Assembly: GCF_910596095.1 (NCBI RefSeq)
Contig: NC_056548.1
Location: forward strand, 11,557,151 to 11,621,150
Source: Thunnus maccoyii
Lineage: Eukaryota; Chordata; Actinopteri; Scombriformes; Scombridae
Reading direction: 5' to 3'
Length of the DNA: 64,000 bases
Numbering within the stretch: position 1 is the stretch's first letter; every line of letters begins with the position of its first letter. Under the pieces are notes generated by a model that was given only the letters and a program-made list of their open reading frames with translations, made no database searches and was not told where the DNA came from. A program made the translations under genes and the position numbers. Of the stretch, positions 48,101-63,100 are shown piece after piece.

Positions 48101-51100
48101 GCGTTGTGCTTGGATTCAAGCTCAACAGTCATAGCTGCAAGCCGATCTCTGTGACTGGCACTGAGTGACTCGAGTTGGGCTTTGTGTTTGGCATTGAGTG
48201 TGTCCATCTCTTGGGAGTGTTTGTTCAGGAGTGTTGCTCTGTCGTGTTCCAACTCAGTTTGATGTTTGTTCTTAAGCTCTGCCAGAGAGATTTCATGTTT
48301 CTGGGCCAAAGACTGCTCCAACACTGCTTTTTCCTCTTGAAACCTAAACACACACACATAGACACACAGAGAATCACTTAAATCACAGAACATTAAATCT
48401 GCCCAAAAGCAGAGGGGATGAAACTGCAGATTTCAAAACTGTTTTTCATATGATTTAAGGAAAGTAAGCAGGGACTTTGCATGGTGTGTAGCATTAAGTC
48501 AGACCATGATAGCAGCACTGCAGCTGAAATGTTGGTGTTCAAAATAAATGTCACAACAATATTAAAAGGAAAAGATGCCACTTTGCTCCAGAAAACTGTG
48601 TTGGATGTTCACTTTTTTACATTTTGACCAAAAATTTTTTTTTTAAAAAATCAAAAAGTAAAAACATTAAATATTAGAAGTAATCTATGACCTATCTGCG
48701 CTTCTTCTCCTTCTTTTTTTTTTTAAAAAAAAAAAATTCCTCTCACTGTATGATAACCAAAGTAGAACTCGCTTAACATAGTAATACAAACATGGCTTGG
48801 GTCGCAATGCCTAACTCCTGTCAAACCATTTACCTCCAGCTGGTCTTACTCACCTCTCTTGGGCTTGGTGTAGCCGCTCCTCACTCTGCTCAAGGAGGAG
48901 AACATTAAGTTCCTTGATTTCTGTTGCCATGCAGTTTTTTGCCTTTTGCAGCTCACTGTCAAACTGGGCCTCCAGTCTCTGCTTCAATAACAGGACCTGT
49001 GGGCCTAAAACACAATCAATATGTTACAAATTGAAGGAGAGCAACACTTATCTGCTTGGAAGCTATAACAAACTGACATTTTATTAAGAAATCAATGTGT
49101 ATATTGTTCTCCTTTTGAATCTGCCAACTGATCTTACTCTCATTGTTGTCCAGTGCAGCCTGTAGAGACTTCAATTTCTCCTTCTCTTCCTGGAGTGCTT
49201 CTTCCAAACAAGTCCTCTCCTTCTCCGTCTCTCTCTCAAGGTCTGTCCTCAAGGCAGAGAGCTCAGCTTCATGCTTCACTTGGAGCTCTTCTCTCATCCT
49301 CTTCATCTCCTCCTGCACATCCTCCCTCTGCTGTTTCAGAGCTTCCTCAAGATGAATGAGCTCCCCGGCACACTCCTGCTTCAACTGACAGCATTTCAAC
49401 ATTTAAGCACTATGCTTTGAAATTACCATATTGTGCTATTAAATGTGTGTTTCTGTATTCATATCAACATATTCCAATCCTGAAATTGTTTCCCCCCCCC
49501 ACCTTTTGTGTGTTTTTCTCCATTTCTGCTTCATGTTGTTTGCTCAAGTCTGCAAGTCTGTTCTCCAGGGTGTGGATGATGGTCATTCTTGTCTGCAGCT
49601 GCTCAGTGTGACACCACATCCTCTGTTCAACCTCCACCTAATTAAAATCACAAAAGCTTTTCATTATATAGCTGATAACTTCAGGGGGTAATATGAAGTA
49701 CACATTATCTGATTATCTTTTCTCACCTCAACCTGTCTTGCCACCTCCAAATGGACTCTGGTGAGGTCTATGAGATAGACAATTAGAGATAATTTTTTAT
49801 CTTTTCCACTTCTGGATACCAAATGGCAAATGTTTTACATGTATGCAAAAAGTACCTTGTAAGTGACGGTCAGAAAGTTTGGCCCTGAGTTGCTCTTGCT
49901 CCAGGGCATGACGAGTCTTCATCTCCTGCAGTTCTTCATAGTAATGGTCTGTGAGGTCTGAACGCACCTAAAGCACATGTAATGATATAGACTAATAAAT
50001 GAGAGTGTCAGGGCACTATTTTCTAAGAATCTCTTCACATTCTAGCTTATTTTCCGATTTAGTGGGGAAAAAGGGGAAAAGAAAAGACTGAAAGACAGAG
50101 GGACCAAGTTTGTGTGTCTGACCTGTTGCAGCTCTTCCTTAAAGGAAACAGCCAAAGAGGATCGTAGGCTGGCCAGCTCTGTTGTGTGTTTCTCCTCCAG
50201 CTGCAGGTGCAAACTGTCAAGCATTTCCTGGATGAAACATAACATGATGCTTACAATACCTTCTAATGAGGATCACAGAAATAATAAAATACTATTATGC
50301 AACTTTGTAACTTGGTCAGTGGTTTCAAAATTTCAAACTGCTCCATACAACACATTTATCTGGCGATGGCAGGTCTTGAAAATGTCTTATGTTATTAATT
50401 TGTGCACCTTTACCTTTTGTTTCTCTGGCACATCACCTTTTTCCTCCTCAGCTTGACTGTGAGATATGAAACTGAAACAGAGACCAAAGGCACTGATATT
50501 CAAAGAGTTTCATCTAAGTTTGCGGTACACATATCTAGTCTTAGACATCTGCAGTAATACCTGTCATCTGAGGTTTTAAGCACGGATTCTTCTAAGGCAC
50601 CTTCTACCAGCCTGAGCTGGAGCAGAGCAATTTCCTCTCTGTAGTTTTCCTCTGCTGCCCGCAACCGCTGCTCAAAGTACCTGGAGGAGGAGTGCGGTCA
50701 AATGTGCATAATTTGCAAGGGGTCTGCGTGAAGGTAGGAAGTTAAGGACTGACATGTAATGAACAAAATAATGCAAAGGTACACTGGGCAAACCAGTCCA
50801 GTAAACAACAAAGACTGTGAAAATAAAAACATCAGGACTACGTGTGTGTCCATGTGCCTGTTTGTGCACACATACCTCCTCAGGCTTTCCAGCTCAGCCT
50901 CATTCTGCTCTTTGATTTCCTGTTTTTGTTCATTAAACTCTGTCTTCAGGCGCTCGATATCATCAACACGAGATGAGCGAGCTAGCAGCTGCTCCTTCAG
51001 CTCTGTGAGACAATAAGGGAGATATCGAAAACAGAAAAAATACTGTTATTTGAAATACACACATGCAATTGATGTCTGAGAGTGAAGTTGTTCTAGTTTC

Positions 51101-54100
51101 CCTTTCTTTATTTTATCTCATTTCATCATTGTCAACAGATAATGGAAAAATGTATTTTAAACATGCCCTACATACTTTACACGGGAAGCCTTTAATTTCT
51201 TCAAGTTTTTTTTTGGATATAAACTACTAAGACGTCAGGCTGGTTTATTAATCTCACCTCCCAACTCTTGACGACTAGTCCTCATGCTCTCCAGCTGGGC
51301 CCACAGATGACCTACTTCCTCTTCTGATTTCTGTTTCAGCAAGTTCTTCTCCTCCTGTAGGCGCAATACCTGGTTCACAGAGAAGAAGCGTAATTTTTTT
51401 TTTTTTATTTCAAAACTTAATGTAATGTAAGGTTTGGTTTGAATACGTGTATGTTTCCTGTTATTTTAGAGACTGGTGCCAGAAAAATTATTGAAATATC
51501 CACAAGTGGGGGAGGGGGGGGGTTGATCTAAAAATATACAACAATTCGGTAATTTTGCCAGGGCCTGTTTATGATGTGTATACTGAAACAAAAAATAAGG
51601 CAATTTCACTACAGTTAATGTGTTCCAGTGAACTCACCTCCTGCTGCAGTTGCTGCTCTTTCTCCTCTAGGTGGAGTACTTGCTGCTCTCTCCCCTGCAG
51701 CACCGCCTCATGGCTAGAAACCAACTCCTCCAGAGCACCTAAGTAGCATTCACAAAACAAGAAGAAAAGCATGAACATTTTTCATGAATTAAGACACGAT
51801 ATACACTGCTTGCAAAACATGCATAAAGCAACATCATAAATTAAAACAACCATAGATGTTGCACAATTCAACCTTGCAAATCTCTAATATTTGTGGACAG
51901 AAATGATGTTTTCTGTCTTAGTGGAATTATACACTCTGAGTGGGGAGTGGAGGGGGGCTGGAAGAATTGTAGAGGAATGCAACTCACGGGCAGTGGCATC
52001 TCTGTCAGTACAGGCCTGTTTCAATTCCTCCTCTAGTTTCTGGTTCTGCTCCTTACTGGAGGTCTGGAACTCCTCCAGCCTGGCCTTTGAATCCCACAGC
52101 TCCGACTGGGCCTGGGACAAAGCTGCCTGGGCTTCAGTTACAGCTTTGCTGGTCTGGGTGAGGGAGGCCTGAGTGCTGGCAAGTTCTGTCTGGGTGTTAG
52201 TAAGGCTGTCCTGCGTCTCTGAGAGAGATGTCTGGAGGGTTGACTGGGTGCTTTCAGCTTCCTTCACCCATTCTGACCTTAGAGCCTGTGAAAAGAAAAT
52301 AACTTTATTAATTGAAATAAATAATTCAAATGATGTGAATTTGGTAAATAAATCACAGAACTCTGATGATCAAATGCACTATTTGTATGACAATTGTTTT
52401 AATAAAGCTTGACCTGTATCTCTTCGGCCTGCTTTTCCTCCATGGAAGCTCTTTCCTGAGCAACACGAGTCTCCCACTGCTGCTTCAACTCATCTGAACA
52501 TACATATATGACACAAATGAAAGGATTCATAAACATCAAAGACTTTGAAGGTTACATCTGTCATTGTGGTTTTCCACAACAAGCCTCTAAATCTATATGA
52601 GGGTGACTTGCTTGCATCCATGACAGCATGAATGTTGAGTGCACTCAATGGTAGACATGAAAAAGAACACTGAACAAACAGAGCAAACACTCTAGACTCA
52701 CCCATGTCTCTGTGATGCAGCTCACGCAGTCTCTCCTGCTGCTCCTGGTTCTGCAGTCTGATTTGTTCCAGTTCTGACAGATGCTGGGCCCGCAAGAGTG
52801 AAGTCTCCTGAGTTAATGTCTCCCTCAGGGAGGCCTGAGCAGACTCCTGCTGCAGGTTTATCTGAGGAAACTCCACTTGGGACATGTGGACGTTTGTCAG
52901 GCTCAGACGCAAGACTTCAAGCTCGACGGTCTTTTGGGTCTTAGGGAATGAAAGCATAAGGTATAGTTCATGTCAGAGTTTTCCTGCATCTAATAGTGAC
53001 ACCATGTCAAGAGGGAAATGCATTTACATTTTAGGCATTTAGTTGACACTCTTATCATCCATGGCCATTTATGCCATGTTTGGACTGCAGGAACTTTCCC
53101 CGGGGACTAAGAACTTTTTGAGGAACTCAGTTCCTCTACTTGTGTTTCCACTGGGGGGACCAGTGTCTAAATGAGGTTCCAGGGAGATTGTTTTACCCCC
53201 TAAAAAAGTCCTTGCTCGGAGAGTAGTACTTTCCAAAAGTACAGGAACTTTTGGGGCAGGGTTTGCAGGGATTACTGTAGCTGATTGGTCAAACACACAC
53301 AGAGTAGCTGCTTCAACTTGTGTACTGCTTCATTCATAAAACAAGAAAGTACTCTAGTAAAAATTTAGAACCGGTGTAGGACGGGGGGAAAACATTTCTC
53401 TTCGTTTGATAACGTTAAAAGGAAAGTTAGAGTTTGCTGTCAGCTTCCCGACTCATTTTAAAAAAAGACAAGAGAAAAAGAGAGATAGCACGGTGAACTG
53501 AGAGCACGAGCGAGCAAGAGAGAGAGAAAGACAGCACGGCTGTGGTCGAGTGAGGAGAGGGAGGAGTGGTAGTGAGAACAAAACAATGAATGAGAGGAAT
53601 AAACCATTTTCTGATTGTATCATGGCGGTTACATTCTAAAGCACAAATAACCATCAAACACTCAACAGATGTTAGACTGTGGAGACAAATTCTGCAAATT
53701 TATCAGTGCGCTTCAATTAAGTTTGTTGTACTTGTTCAGCTGCACATTTCAGGGAGATGTATAGAGAACCTCTTTTGATCTAGAATAAGATTTAATTCCT
53801 AAATCGGGTTCAAAGTCATTGTAATTGCCATATTTCTGTGGACATGAAAAGGTTATCTAAGAGAAGAGTGCTGGAGGGAAAAAAAAAAAAAAACAGCTTA
53901 GAAAACAGATAAAGGGATATTTTACTCCATGGTGTGGTTGAGGATGTTACACTGTGTGTGAGTGTGTATATACCTGTACGTGCTGCAGTTCAGCCTGGTG
54001 GGCAGCTTCCATGCTCTCTCTAAACTCCAAGGAGAGCTCTGTCTTCAGTTGACTAAGCTCCTCATTGTGTTTGGCAACTAGCTCTGACACCATCCTCTCA

Positions 54101-57100
54101 TGCTCACGTTCAGTCACCTGCAGAGGAGAGAATACAAAGAATGGCAGAAGCTGAAAAATAATATAAAACAATGGTAAAAAGTTAAAGAACTCCTATTAAA
54201 AGATGTCTGAGTACTTCCGAGCACTACGGTGAAATTTGGCCTTTTCTAATACCTGTTTGATTAAGCTGATCTGTCTCTTCTGTTCTTCCTCCTTAGTGGC
54301 CTGCCGCTCCAGCAGCTGTGTCTCCAGGTGGGTGTTCAACTCAGAAATCTAGGCATTCAAGCAGATAAGCATGTCAAGGAAATGACAAGACTAGAGAGCA
54401 AACAACATTTTGCATCACCGAGGCTGCACAATCCTTTCTTAAAATTTCAGTAATAAAAAAAACATGTGAAATATTTAATCTGAATCTTTATCAAATTACA
54501 CAGTGAGAGACAACATGGTATACATGTGACTTTTTTTCATGTATGTGCAGTAGTTCATGACAGAGTAGTGAGATGTCCAAAAATGCCCCATCTTACAATG
54601 CTAAAAGATATCCTGTTAGCTAATAAACTCAAACAAACATCAAAGAAATACAGTAAATATGGATTTCAGCAACACACATTGTAACATATAACATATAAAT
54701 AACTAATGACCTGTGAAACAATCTCTGGGTGGGAGAATGAGCAAATATGGGTCCTGGAAGTTTGATTAATACAAATATTTACATTTAACTTTTAACATTC
54801 CAATTTTTAAAAATAGACACCATTATAAATCTGTAAAATTGATGCTCTTTAAAGTTTGCTTAATTTATAAATCCCACCTCTTGTTGATGTTTATTCTTCA
54901 GGTCTTTTATCTCCTGTTGGTGAGATGTCCTGAGCTTCTCCGTAGCCTCGTCCAAAGCCACGACCTGCCTCTCCAGTAGAGCCTTCACCTCCTCCTCCCT
55001 CTCCCTCCTCTGCTCCTCCAGGATATGCCTCACATCAAGGAGCTCCTTCTCCTTCTCCTGCCTCTCTTCCTCCCATTTCTCCTTCTCCTCAGCCAACTGT
55101 GAAAATGATTTTGCACATCATGATGTTCCCCGGAGAGCGCTGATTCAAACTAATTCACACAAAGTGTTATATATCTCACCTCAACATCCTTGGCTTTTAG
55201 CAGGTTCTCAAACTGTTCAAGTTCCTCCTCTAGCACCTGCTCCATCTTTTTAATCTGTTCATCCATCTCCTCTTTCTTCCTCATGTGCTCCTCCCTCTCA
55301 TGCACTGCCTGGGCCTGCACTTCCTCCAGGCTGGCAAGGTTTTGTCTCAGGCAGATGACTTGAGATTCCAGTTCACTCCTCTGTTTCTCAGCACTGTCCA
55401 GGCTGCTCTGGCTCTTCTCTAGCTCGTCCTGCAGTCTCTCAACCTCAGTTTGGATGGTAAGAAACTGTGCATGTGTAGTTTTGAGCTCCTTTAATGCTGT
55501 GTCAAGCTCCGCAGTCCTTTGATCTAGTAGATCTGATGCAGTTTTATGTCTTACTTTTGTCTCCTCTAGTTCTGACATGAGATCGTCACAACAGGCCTTG
55601 AAAGGGGAATAAACAGAAATTCTTTTAGCTTTTTGTGCATTTTATCATATTATTTTTTCCAACCATTCATTGCCCTGACCTTTCCTAAAGCATTTTAGTA
55701 CAAACAGATTTCTGCTGCTGACTAATAATATTTCCACTCATCTAAATCACGCTGGGAAAAAACTGAGCAGAATGCATCATTGGGTCAGGGCATTGCAGTT
55801 ATTCGAAATAACTGCAAATGTGTGCAGAAAATAGCATGTTTATTCTCTACATTCTTAGAAAGCTTATTCTACTGGTATACCTGTAATGTTCGCAGCTTGT
55901 TGTCATCTCTGAGTTCTGGGCTCTGTTTGGTCGATTCTGCAGTTTGCTTTACCCCCTGTTGAGATGCTACCGGCAGTTCCTCCTGTTTTTGATGAGACGG
56001 GAGTGCCAACTGCTTCTCCTGCTCCTCCTTTAGCTCCCCTACCAGTTTATCTTCCTCCACTGATGGAAAGGTAGCAGAGTCTAGCAGGGATGTTTCAGCA
56101 GAGATTTCAGCCTCCTTTCCCATCAACATTACTGCCTTCTCTTTTTCTCTCTCTTCCAGTAAGGCACTGAGTTTGTTCTTAAGGTTGTCTTGTTCATGGG
56201 CTTTCAAGTTCATCTCCTCCTCAACATGTCTCCTCTTCTCCTTTTCCTCCTCAAGTTCCCAGAGAGCCTGCCTGAGCTCCTCTGATACTTGGGCCCACCT
56301 GAACACACAAACGACAGTTTTTAAAAGAAGTTACCAAGTTGATTCAAAACGGAATGATGAAATGACCCTGGTACATTCACTTTTAACACTAAGTTTTCAC
56401 ACTTAAAGTTAACTTTAACTAAAAATCAGGAGGAGCTAGTCTGTTTAAGTTGGCACAAGCATAAGTAAACTGGGCACCAAGAAATAATACATTTGTAATA
56501 TAATAAAAACAGAATTTGAATAAGTAATGCAAAGAAATGGATCTGCACATGCCCTAATTAATTTCATTACCTGCTCCTGGCTTCCTCCAGCTCTTCAGCA
56601 CTCTTGATGACTTCCTCTCCTAAAAGATTCAAGTCCCTGTCCTTGAGAGCCAGCTCCTCACGGAGCTCCACACACTGCTGACTCAGCAGCTCTTTTTCCG
56701 GGTGTGTCTCCTCAAAATAACGCTCTGAAACATCACTCATCTCCAGCTTGCCAGAGGTGGAGTTGTTAAGCCACTGAGACAGAGACTGAGGATTGGAATC
56801 ATCAGCCACTGGGATGCCAGGGGAGTGCTCTGGGATAGAGATGTTGTGGAGGTTGTCGACCTCTTCTTGGGGACAGTTTGAAATTGACAGCAGAGGCTGG
56901 TCACCCAACACTTCACTGTTCAACTCAAAACTGGGAAGAGGGACAAAGAGACAAATTAGTGGATCTATTTAGCCTAGAAAACAGGAACACACACATAACA
57001 ATTAGCATTCCTCTAACCTGTAGTCTGCAGATATGTCCAGTTGACTGCAATGTTCAAAGCTTTCATTGACCACTGAAGACTGAGAGTGTGCAAGGGGAGC

Positions 57101-60100
57101 TGAAGACAAGTAGCGCTCCATCAGAAGGTCCCCAGGTGTCGATACATTCATACTGTCCCGATCAGATCCACTTTCCAGATAGACCTCATCTATACCAATC
57201 CTCTCATCATAACTAAAACCAGCTTTTGCTTGGTTCTGCCGATTCTTAGAAGCTTTAAGTCCGAGGACTTCCTCCTCTCTGAACTTGAGTTCTTTCTCCC
57301 TCTCCTCCAACAGCTGCCTGACTCTCTCCACCTCTTCTTTGTGCTCCTCCTTCAGCATCTTCATTTCCTCCTCCTGTCTCTCTCTTTCCTCCTCAAGGCT
57401 CTGTAGGCGAAGGGCAGAGCTGGCTGCCTCCTCACTAAATCTCCTTACTGCATCTTCTTCCTCCTGAAGCCTTTTCCTCAGCTCCACAACTTCCCTGTTG
57501 AGCTTCTCCTTCTCCTCTTTGTACTGCTGCATCTCAAGGCACTGAGTTTGGACTTGGCTCAACTGGGTCTGGAGGTCCTGTAGCTGTGCCTCCCTTGCTT
57601 TTTCCTCCTTTTCCCTGCCTCTCTTTTCCTCCTCCAGTAAAGAAAGCAAATGTTGGTGATTCTCTCTCTCCTCTGCTAGTTCGGCACATGCACGTTGGCT
57701 GTTCTCCCTTTCTTCTTCTAGCTTAGCCCTAAGTTTGTGCAGAACAGAGTCCGTTTCAGTGTCACTGTCAGCGCCGAAGCTTTCCACACTTGACTGGGAG
57801 CCAGGACCCGCACTTCCTGATTTCCCCAATGGTGCCTCCTTATGATTGAGGTCTGCATCTTGGGAGGCATGGACAAGCTGACGCTGCTGTCGATTAGCAT
57901 GAAGGACTTCAGGCCCCGACTGATTTCTGATGCGCAGAAACTCTACACTCGTCTGTGTGAAAGACAATTTAAAGAAGATGCAAGTTCAGTTGCTGTGAAT
58001 ATGAAAAGTGAAGTTCATATCCCAAAATCCAGAAAACCAAAACTTGCAAAAGGCAAGCTGGTATTCTGTAAAAGTCCAATACTTTTTAGGCAACAATAAT
58101 CTGGATTTACTGAGATGGATATAATTGAGTTGCACATACCAGCTGGAGCTGTCTCTGTAGCCCCTGAATCTGCCCAGCAAGTGACTGTGCCTCCAGTTGA
58201 ACCTGGTCTCTACTGGCCAGGGCCTCCTGTAGGTTGGAGCTGAGCTTGGCAATTATCTCATTACGCTTCTCCACAGCCTGTTGTAACTGCTGCAAGTGTA
58301 AAAGAAAGGATCAATATACTATATTATAAGCACAGACATACACAAACACATACTTGAGAGTATAGCATGCGTTTCTGCCCTTAAGCAGTCTTAAGAGGAA
58401 ATAATATTAAACAAATTCTCTCCTGTGCAGCCAACCAGAAAGCAGACTTGACCACTGACTACTTAGGTGCCAATTAGAATAGAAAATAGGACCAGAAAAA
58501 AGGTCAGAAAAGCATTTACCTACAGCATCAAAAACTGTATATTATTACAACATTTCCACAACTTGAAAACCCTCTTCAACCTCATTCCTCTACACATAGA
58601 CATACATAGTACAGATGAGCTATGTTGCATTTTCAGATCAGCGCAGCCAAGCAGCCATGCAGAACAGGAGACAGTTACATTCCCCATGGGTTCGTAAAGA
58701 CACTTCAATACTATAACTCTTATTGTCTTAGAGGGTAAACAAAGCATGAAGACAAATTAATCCATGTGACCAAACACATCTAAATACACTACAACATGGC
58801 ATGTAAACAGAAACACATTTATAGAACTGTTTAAGGGCCTTTTTTTCCACTGTGAGAATTAAGAGCAGGATTAGAACATCTTTTGCTAGTCATACCTTAG
58901 CCTATTTGAGTCATTAACAGCAACACCAAAATAAAGCCAAAAGGAACCACTTAGAAGACATAAAATTACAGAATTATTCCACAAAAAAAAACAGAGTTTT
59001 GTTCAGATAATACAGCATGCACTATGGAAAATTATAAATCTTTAAAAGAGATTTGATATTCCCTGTCAATGATTAATTACCAACTGTGTATACCTTTAGC
59101 TGCTCTTTGTCGGTAAGTGCAACAAGCTCCTCATCTCTCAACTCTTCTGCAGGGGATAAGTTTTGCTCCGGGGTGGGGGGCTCATCCTGCTGTTGTTGGT
59201 TCTGCTGATCCTCTGAATTCTTGTGCTCTTGGGGTTCCTAAAGAAATAAATCGTTTTACAATTAAATCTGATTTTGCACAGGAAAATGTCACAAATCATG
59301 TGCCACAAATATGTACACCTAATGTTGTGGGTGAACTCTCCCTTTAAAAAAAAAAAAAAAAAGGCACTAAATAGTGCCACAGTTAATCCTGACCAGGTTG
59401 CTATGACAACATGTCCTACAGGCAACGTGATGGTTAGTGACCCATTTCTCTAATGTATGTTTACCGAGCAGGGGGCACGGACCATTTGTTAAGGCGTACA
59501 GTGAGCAAACAAAATTAGACATATACTGGAGGTCAGGTAGTGTGACCCATGAGTACTTGTGAGCCAAGTCATGCAGTAAAACAATTCTATTTGGTGAAAA
59601 TGATCTGTTATTTCAGTTTAACAAATAATCTTATGGTCCACACAAATCAGATTTCTACAGCCTCTCCTGTAACTCCATTTTTGATGCCTGACTGATAATC
59701 TGTATGTGATGAGTGGTATACCTCATGGTTGGTCTTGCTGTTCAGCTCTGTGTCATTGGCTGTCGAAGGTGCTGGTTCTACGTGACGATCTTGCGTCGCG
59801 CAGTCATTCTTCGAGTGAGCCTGGCCCTTCCTCTTCTGCGTCTTTTTCGCCGTCCCCGCACCGTCGTTTTTCGCCCGCTTCTGTCGGAAGCTAGCAAGCT
59901 GCGCAGGAAGGACAGCGAGAGGTAGATGGACACATAAGTCAGGACCACTGAGCACCACCACACTATCAGCATGGTGGAGCTCGGGGGTCAAAGGTGAAAG
60001 AGGACTAGAGTTCAGATTTATCTCCTCAGTTGAAAAATAAAAAAGGTAATCAAAAAATAATTCTGAATCACTGGACAAAGAATAAATGCATGTATATATA

Positions 60101-63100
60101 AGTTCTTGATTGTCCCCACTGTAGAGAAGAAAAAAGATTTGGAAGTCCTTGTATTGATGAGTCAGAGTTATACAGCAAAAAAGACAGAGCCCAACGAAGC
60201 AAGAAGAAACCCAAACTCAAGCCCAGAATAGACTACACCATAACCTGACATGGTATGCAAGTTCAAATGAGGTGATGCTAAATATTATCAAATCTCCAGA
60301 TAGCAACTTCAAGCCCGTGAGAAATACAGATTTTAGCGACACACATTGGACAACCTCTCAGCAGACCAGAAACAGAGCAAGGTTTAAAAAAAGGACACAT
60401 CCATCTCTGCCACTTCACATTATTCAGCTTGTAGGAAAAGTCAAAATCAGAGAGGCAGACTGGCTTTTTGAAACATCACAAAGTCCTGACTAAAAACATA
60501 AATGAATAAAAAAAAAACCCATCAAGAATCTAAACCTGAGAAGTTCATTCACAGTGAAAAACATAATCCCCAATCAAGCCATGATATTTAGCTTGAATTC
60601 CATTGGGACTGAATAGGTACAAATCCACCTCAGGCGGGTTCTCTTTGCAACACACTCCTCCTTCTCTCGCTGTCTCTCTCTCTCTGCCTGTCTCTCTCTT
60701 CTTTTAAGCAGCTTAAATCAGATTACAGCAGTTTACATTGTAACAGGGACCCTCATGAAGGACTCCATCAATATCTGACAGTCAATCATCAACCTCCTCC
60801 GTTGCTGGTGGTCAGATTTGTTCATTCTTCCATATCAGGGCAGCAGCTCTACTGTCCAGATGTAGATCTTCCAGTCTGTAGATGCAGCACATTCTGCCCA
60901 GCCCATCATCCTAAAACTCCCCGCCAAAGCCAACGTACAGTGCAGAGGGATCCACAAACTCTGGATAAGGGATGCTATGTGTCTGGACTAAGGAAAGAGG
61001 GTGGAGACTGGGACATGCATTCACATAGAGAGGAGGAGACAGAGCTCCGTGTGTGGCAAGCAGCATCAGAGTGTGCATGCTCAATTCAATTTGAGATTAC
61101 ATGGCCTCAGGAGAGCTACTTGTTGCTTTGTGTGATGAGTCACATATATGTGGATGGCAATATTGAGCGTGCATGTGCACCAGTCTTAAACGGATGACAT
61201 ATTACCGGCCTCTTCATAAAGCCACATCATAGCTTTTGATTTGTACTCCCATTTAGCTCCATGCAATACATTCATCCAAACACCCTCTTTTTCTTTTGAC
61301 TCCTAAAACCAGGTTTAAGATTTGTTTAAAATAACTGTTCCCTTTCCACCACACTTAAATTTCTTCTCACCTCACATCATTCATATGTTCACTTTCTCAT
61401 TGTTATCTGAAATTCAACCCTTTGTGCATTCACCCTGTTCACTGCCTCGGCTTGCCACAACACAAGTCATGTCTTAGAAAGACACATCAGCCAGATGAGC
61501 AGTGTTTAGCCCAAGGCTGCTTCCACGTCTGACTAAACGGCAGGCTGCAGCTCATGCTGGCCAAATCAGATGCAACTGGACTGCTGAACACTGCTATTGT
61601 GTTATCAACAATGCCAACACCAGGATGCCTAATGGGATTCAATTTTGAGTGCATATTTGTTGGCGCATGATTTGTATATGTCCATGGCATGCTTTCAATG
61701 TGGCAGAGAATCAGAGATTTTTGATGCACCACACAGTAAAGGCAATTGACAGCACTGCATTACCATAGCAACACCATCCATGTGAGATGCAAGTGTGCAA
61801 CTGTTACCAAATCTCATGGGCTCACTGCACCACCTGATGGCCTGCAATCAGCATGACAGCCTGTGCAAGGTGTGCAGAGTACAGTAGACGTTCGCCTTAT
61901 AAATGCGAAGCAGATTTTCCTTTGTCGGTTTACAGTCTTGATTATCTGTGCTGTGAGTCATTTTTTAAAAAGATCAGTGGGCTTAAATCTCAAAAATTGA
62001 CAGAAATCACATCATAGTGCAGAAAAGCAGAATAAAGCCCTGATTGCCTACCCAAGAGAAACAACAAGAAGGCTGAAATCACAAAGGAATAATGTTCAAA
62101 AACCCACACTCCCATGACAAAAGACAAAGATCTCTGCCAGTCACCACTTTCTATACTTACCGACTGGCTCTGTGGCATATTGGAGGATTTCTGTCATGAG
62201 GAATATCAGTAGTTCAGTTGAGTTATTTTCTAAGTATCATGCATCAGACTGATATGTACAACCAGTGCCGTCTGAATGAGTTACATTGTTTGAATGTGGC
62301 GGAGATCATCTACTATGTGTAACGAATGCAATTAAATCAGCTACTTTGAACAAGTGACCTAGTTTGAACCTAATTTTTTAGACAGTATGGTCTGGTTGTC
62401 AAGACAGGGTAGGTCATTCTTGATTATTGGCCCATTAATAATATGGCCTCCCATTGAAGCAGAAAACAGCTGCTTGCTCCTTTAATTTCGGCAGTGACAA
62501 CAGCAGCCATATTCACAGACTGGGAAAAAAATGCCACAAGGGATACTCTCTCAAGACAAGTCATCAGCGTAGAAACATGTTAATATTACTTGGTTGGACA
62601 GTTGTTGGGAACTGAAAGATACTGGGATTCTGAATAGGCCATTTAATTGTTTTTAAGGCTGTAAAATTGTACCATAATTACCATAAGCCCTTTTATTAGA
62701 CCCGTTAAGTGTTTTTCCTATGTCGGTGAAGGTTGTAATGGCAATTACACACACAAACAAAAAAAATCCCCAAATGCAAATGGACCCCAACATGTGACAA
62801 AGCGTTTAATTTCCGACGAAAACATCGACACTGCTCAAAGACAACACTTCAGGAATACGTAAACATTCAAAGACAACACTTCAGAAATAAGTACGTTGGA
62901 CGTTAAAAGCTTATTTCCCTCGTATTTGTGAATAAGTACACCTTTCTGTTTCTACTGAACTCCAAGTGTGTGCGAAGAAAGTCAATTCATTAGCCGATTA
63001 ACCGAACATAACTCCATCACTGTTATTGTTGTCGTTATCTCAGCTAATAATCAACGCGCGGCTTATGCGCGGTAACGTTAAATGAGTTAAATTAGGAGTC

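Noticed and set aside
53070..53290. Block with repeated AGGAACTTT/GGGGACTAAG phrases in a pcnt intron
   Set aside because: It resembles a fish repeat, but I could not define termini or a duplication, so it is not called as an element.
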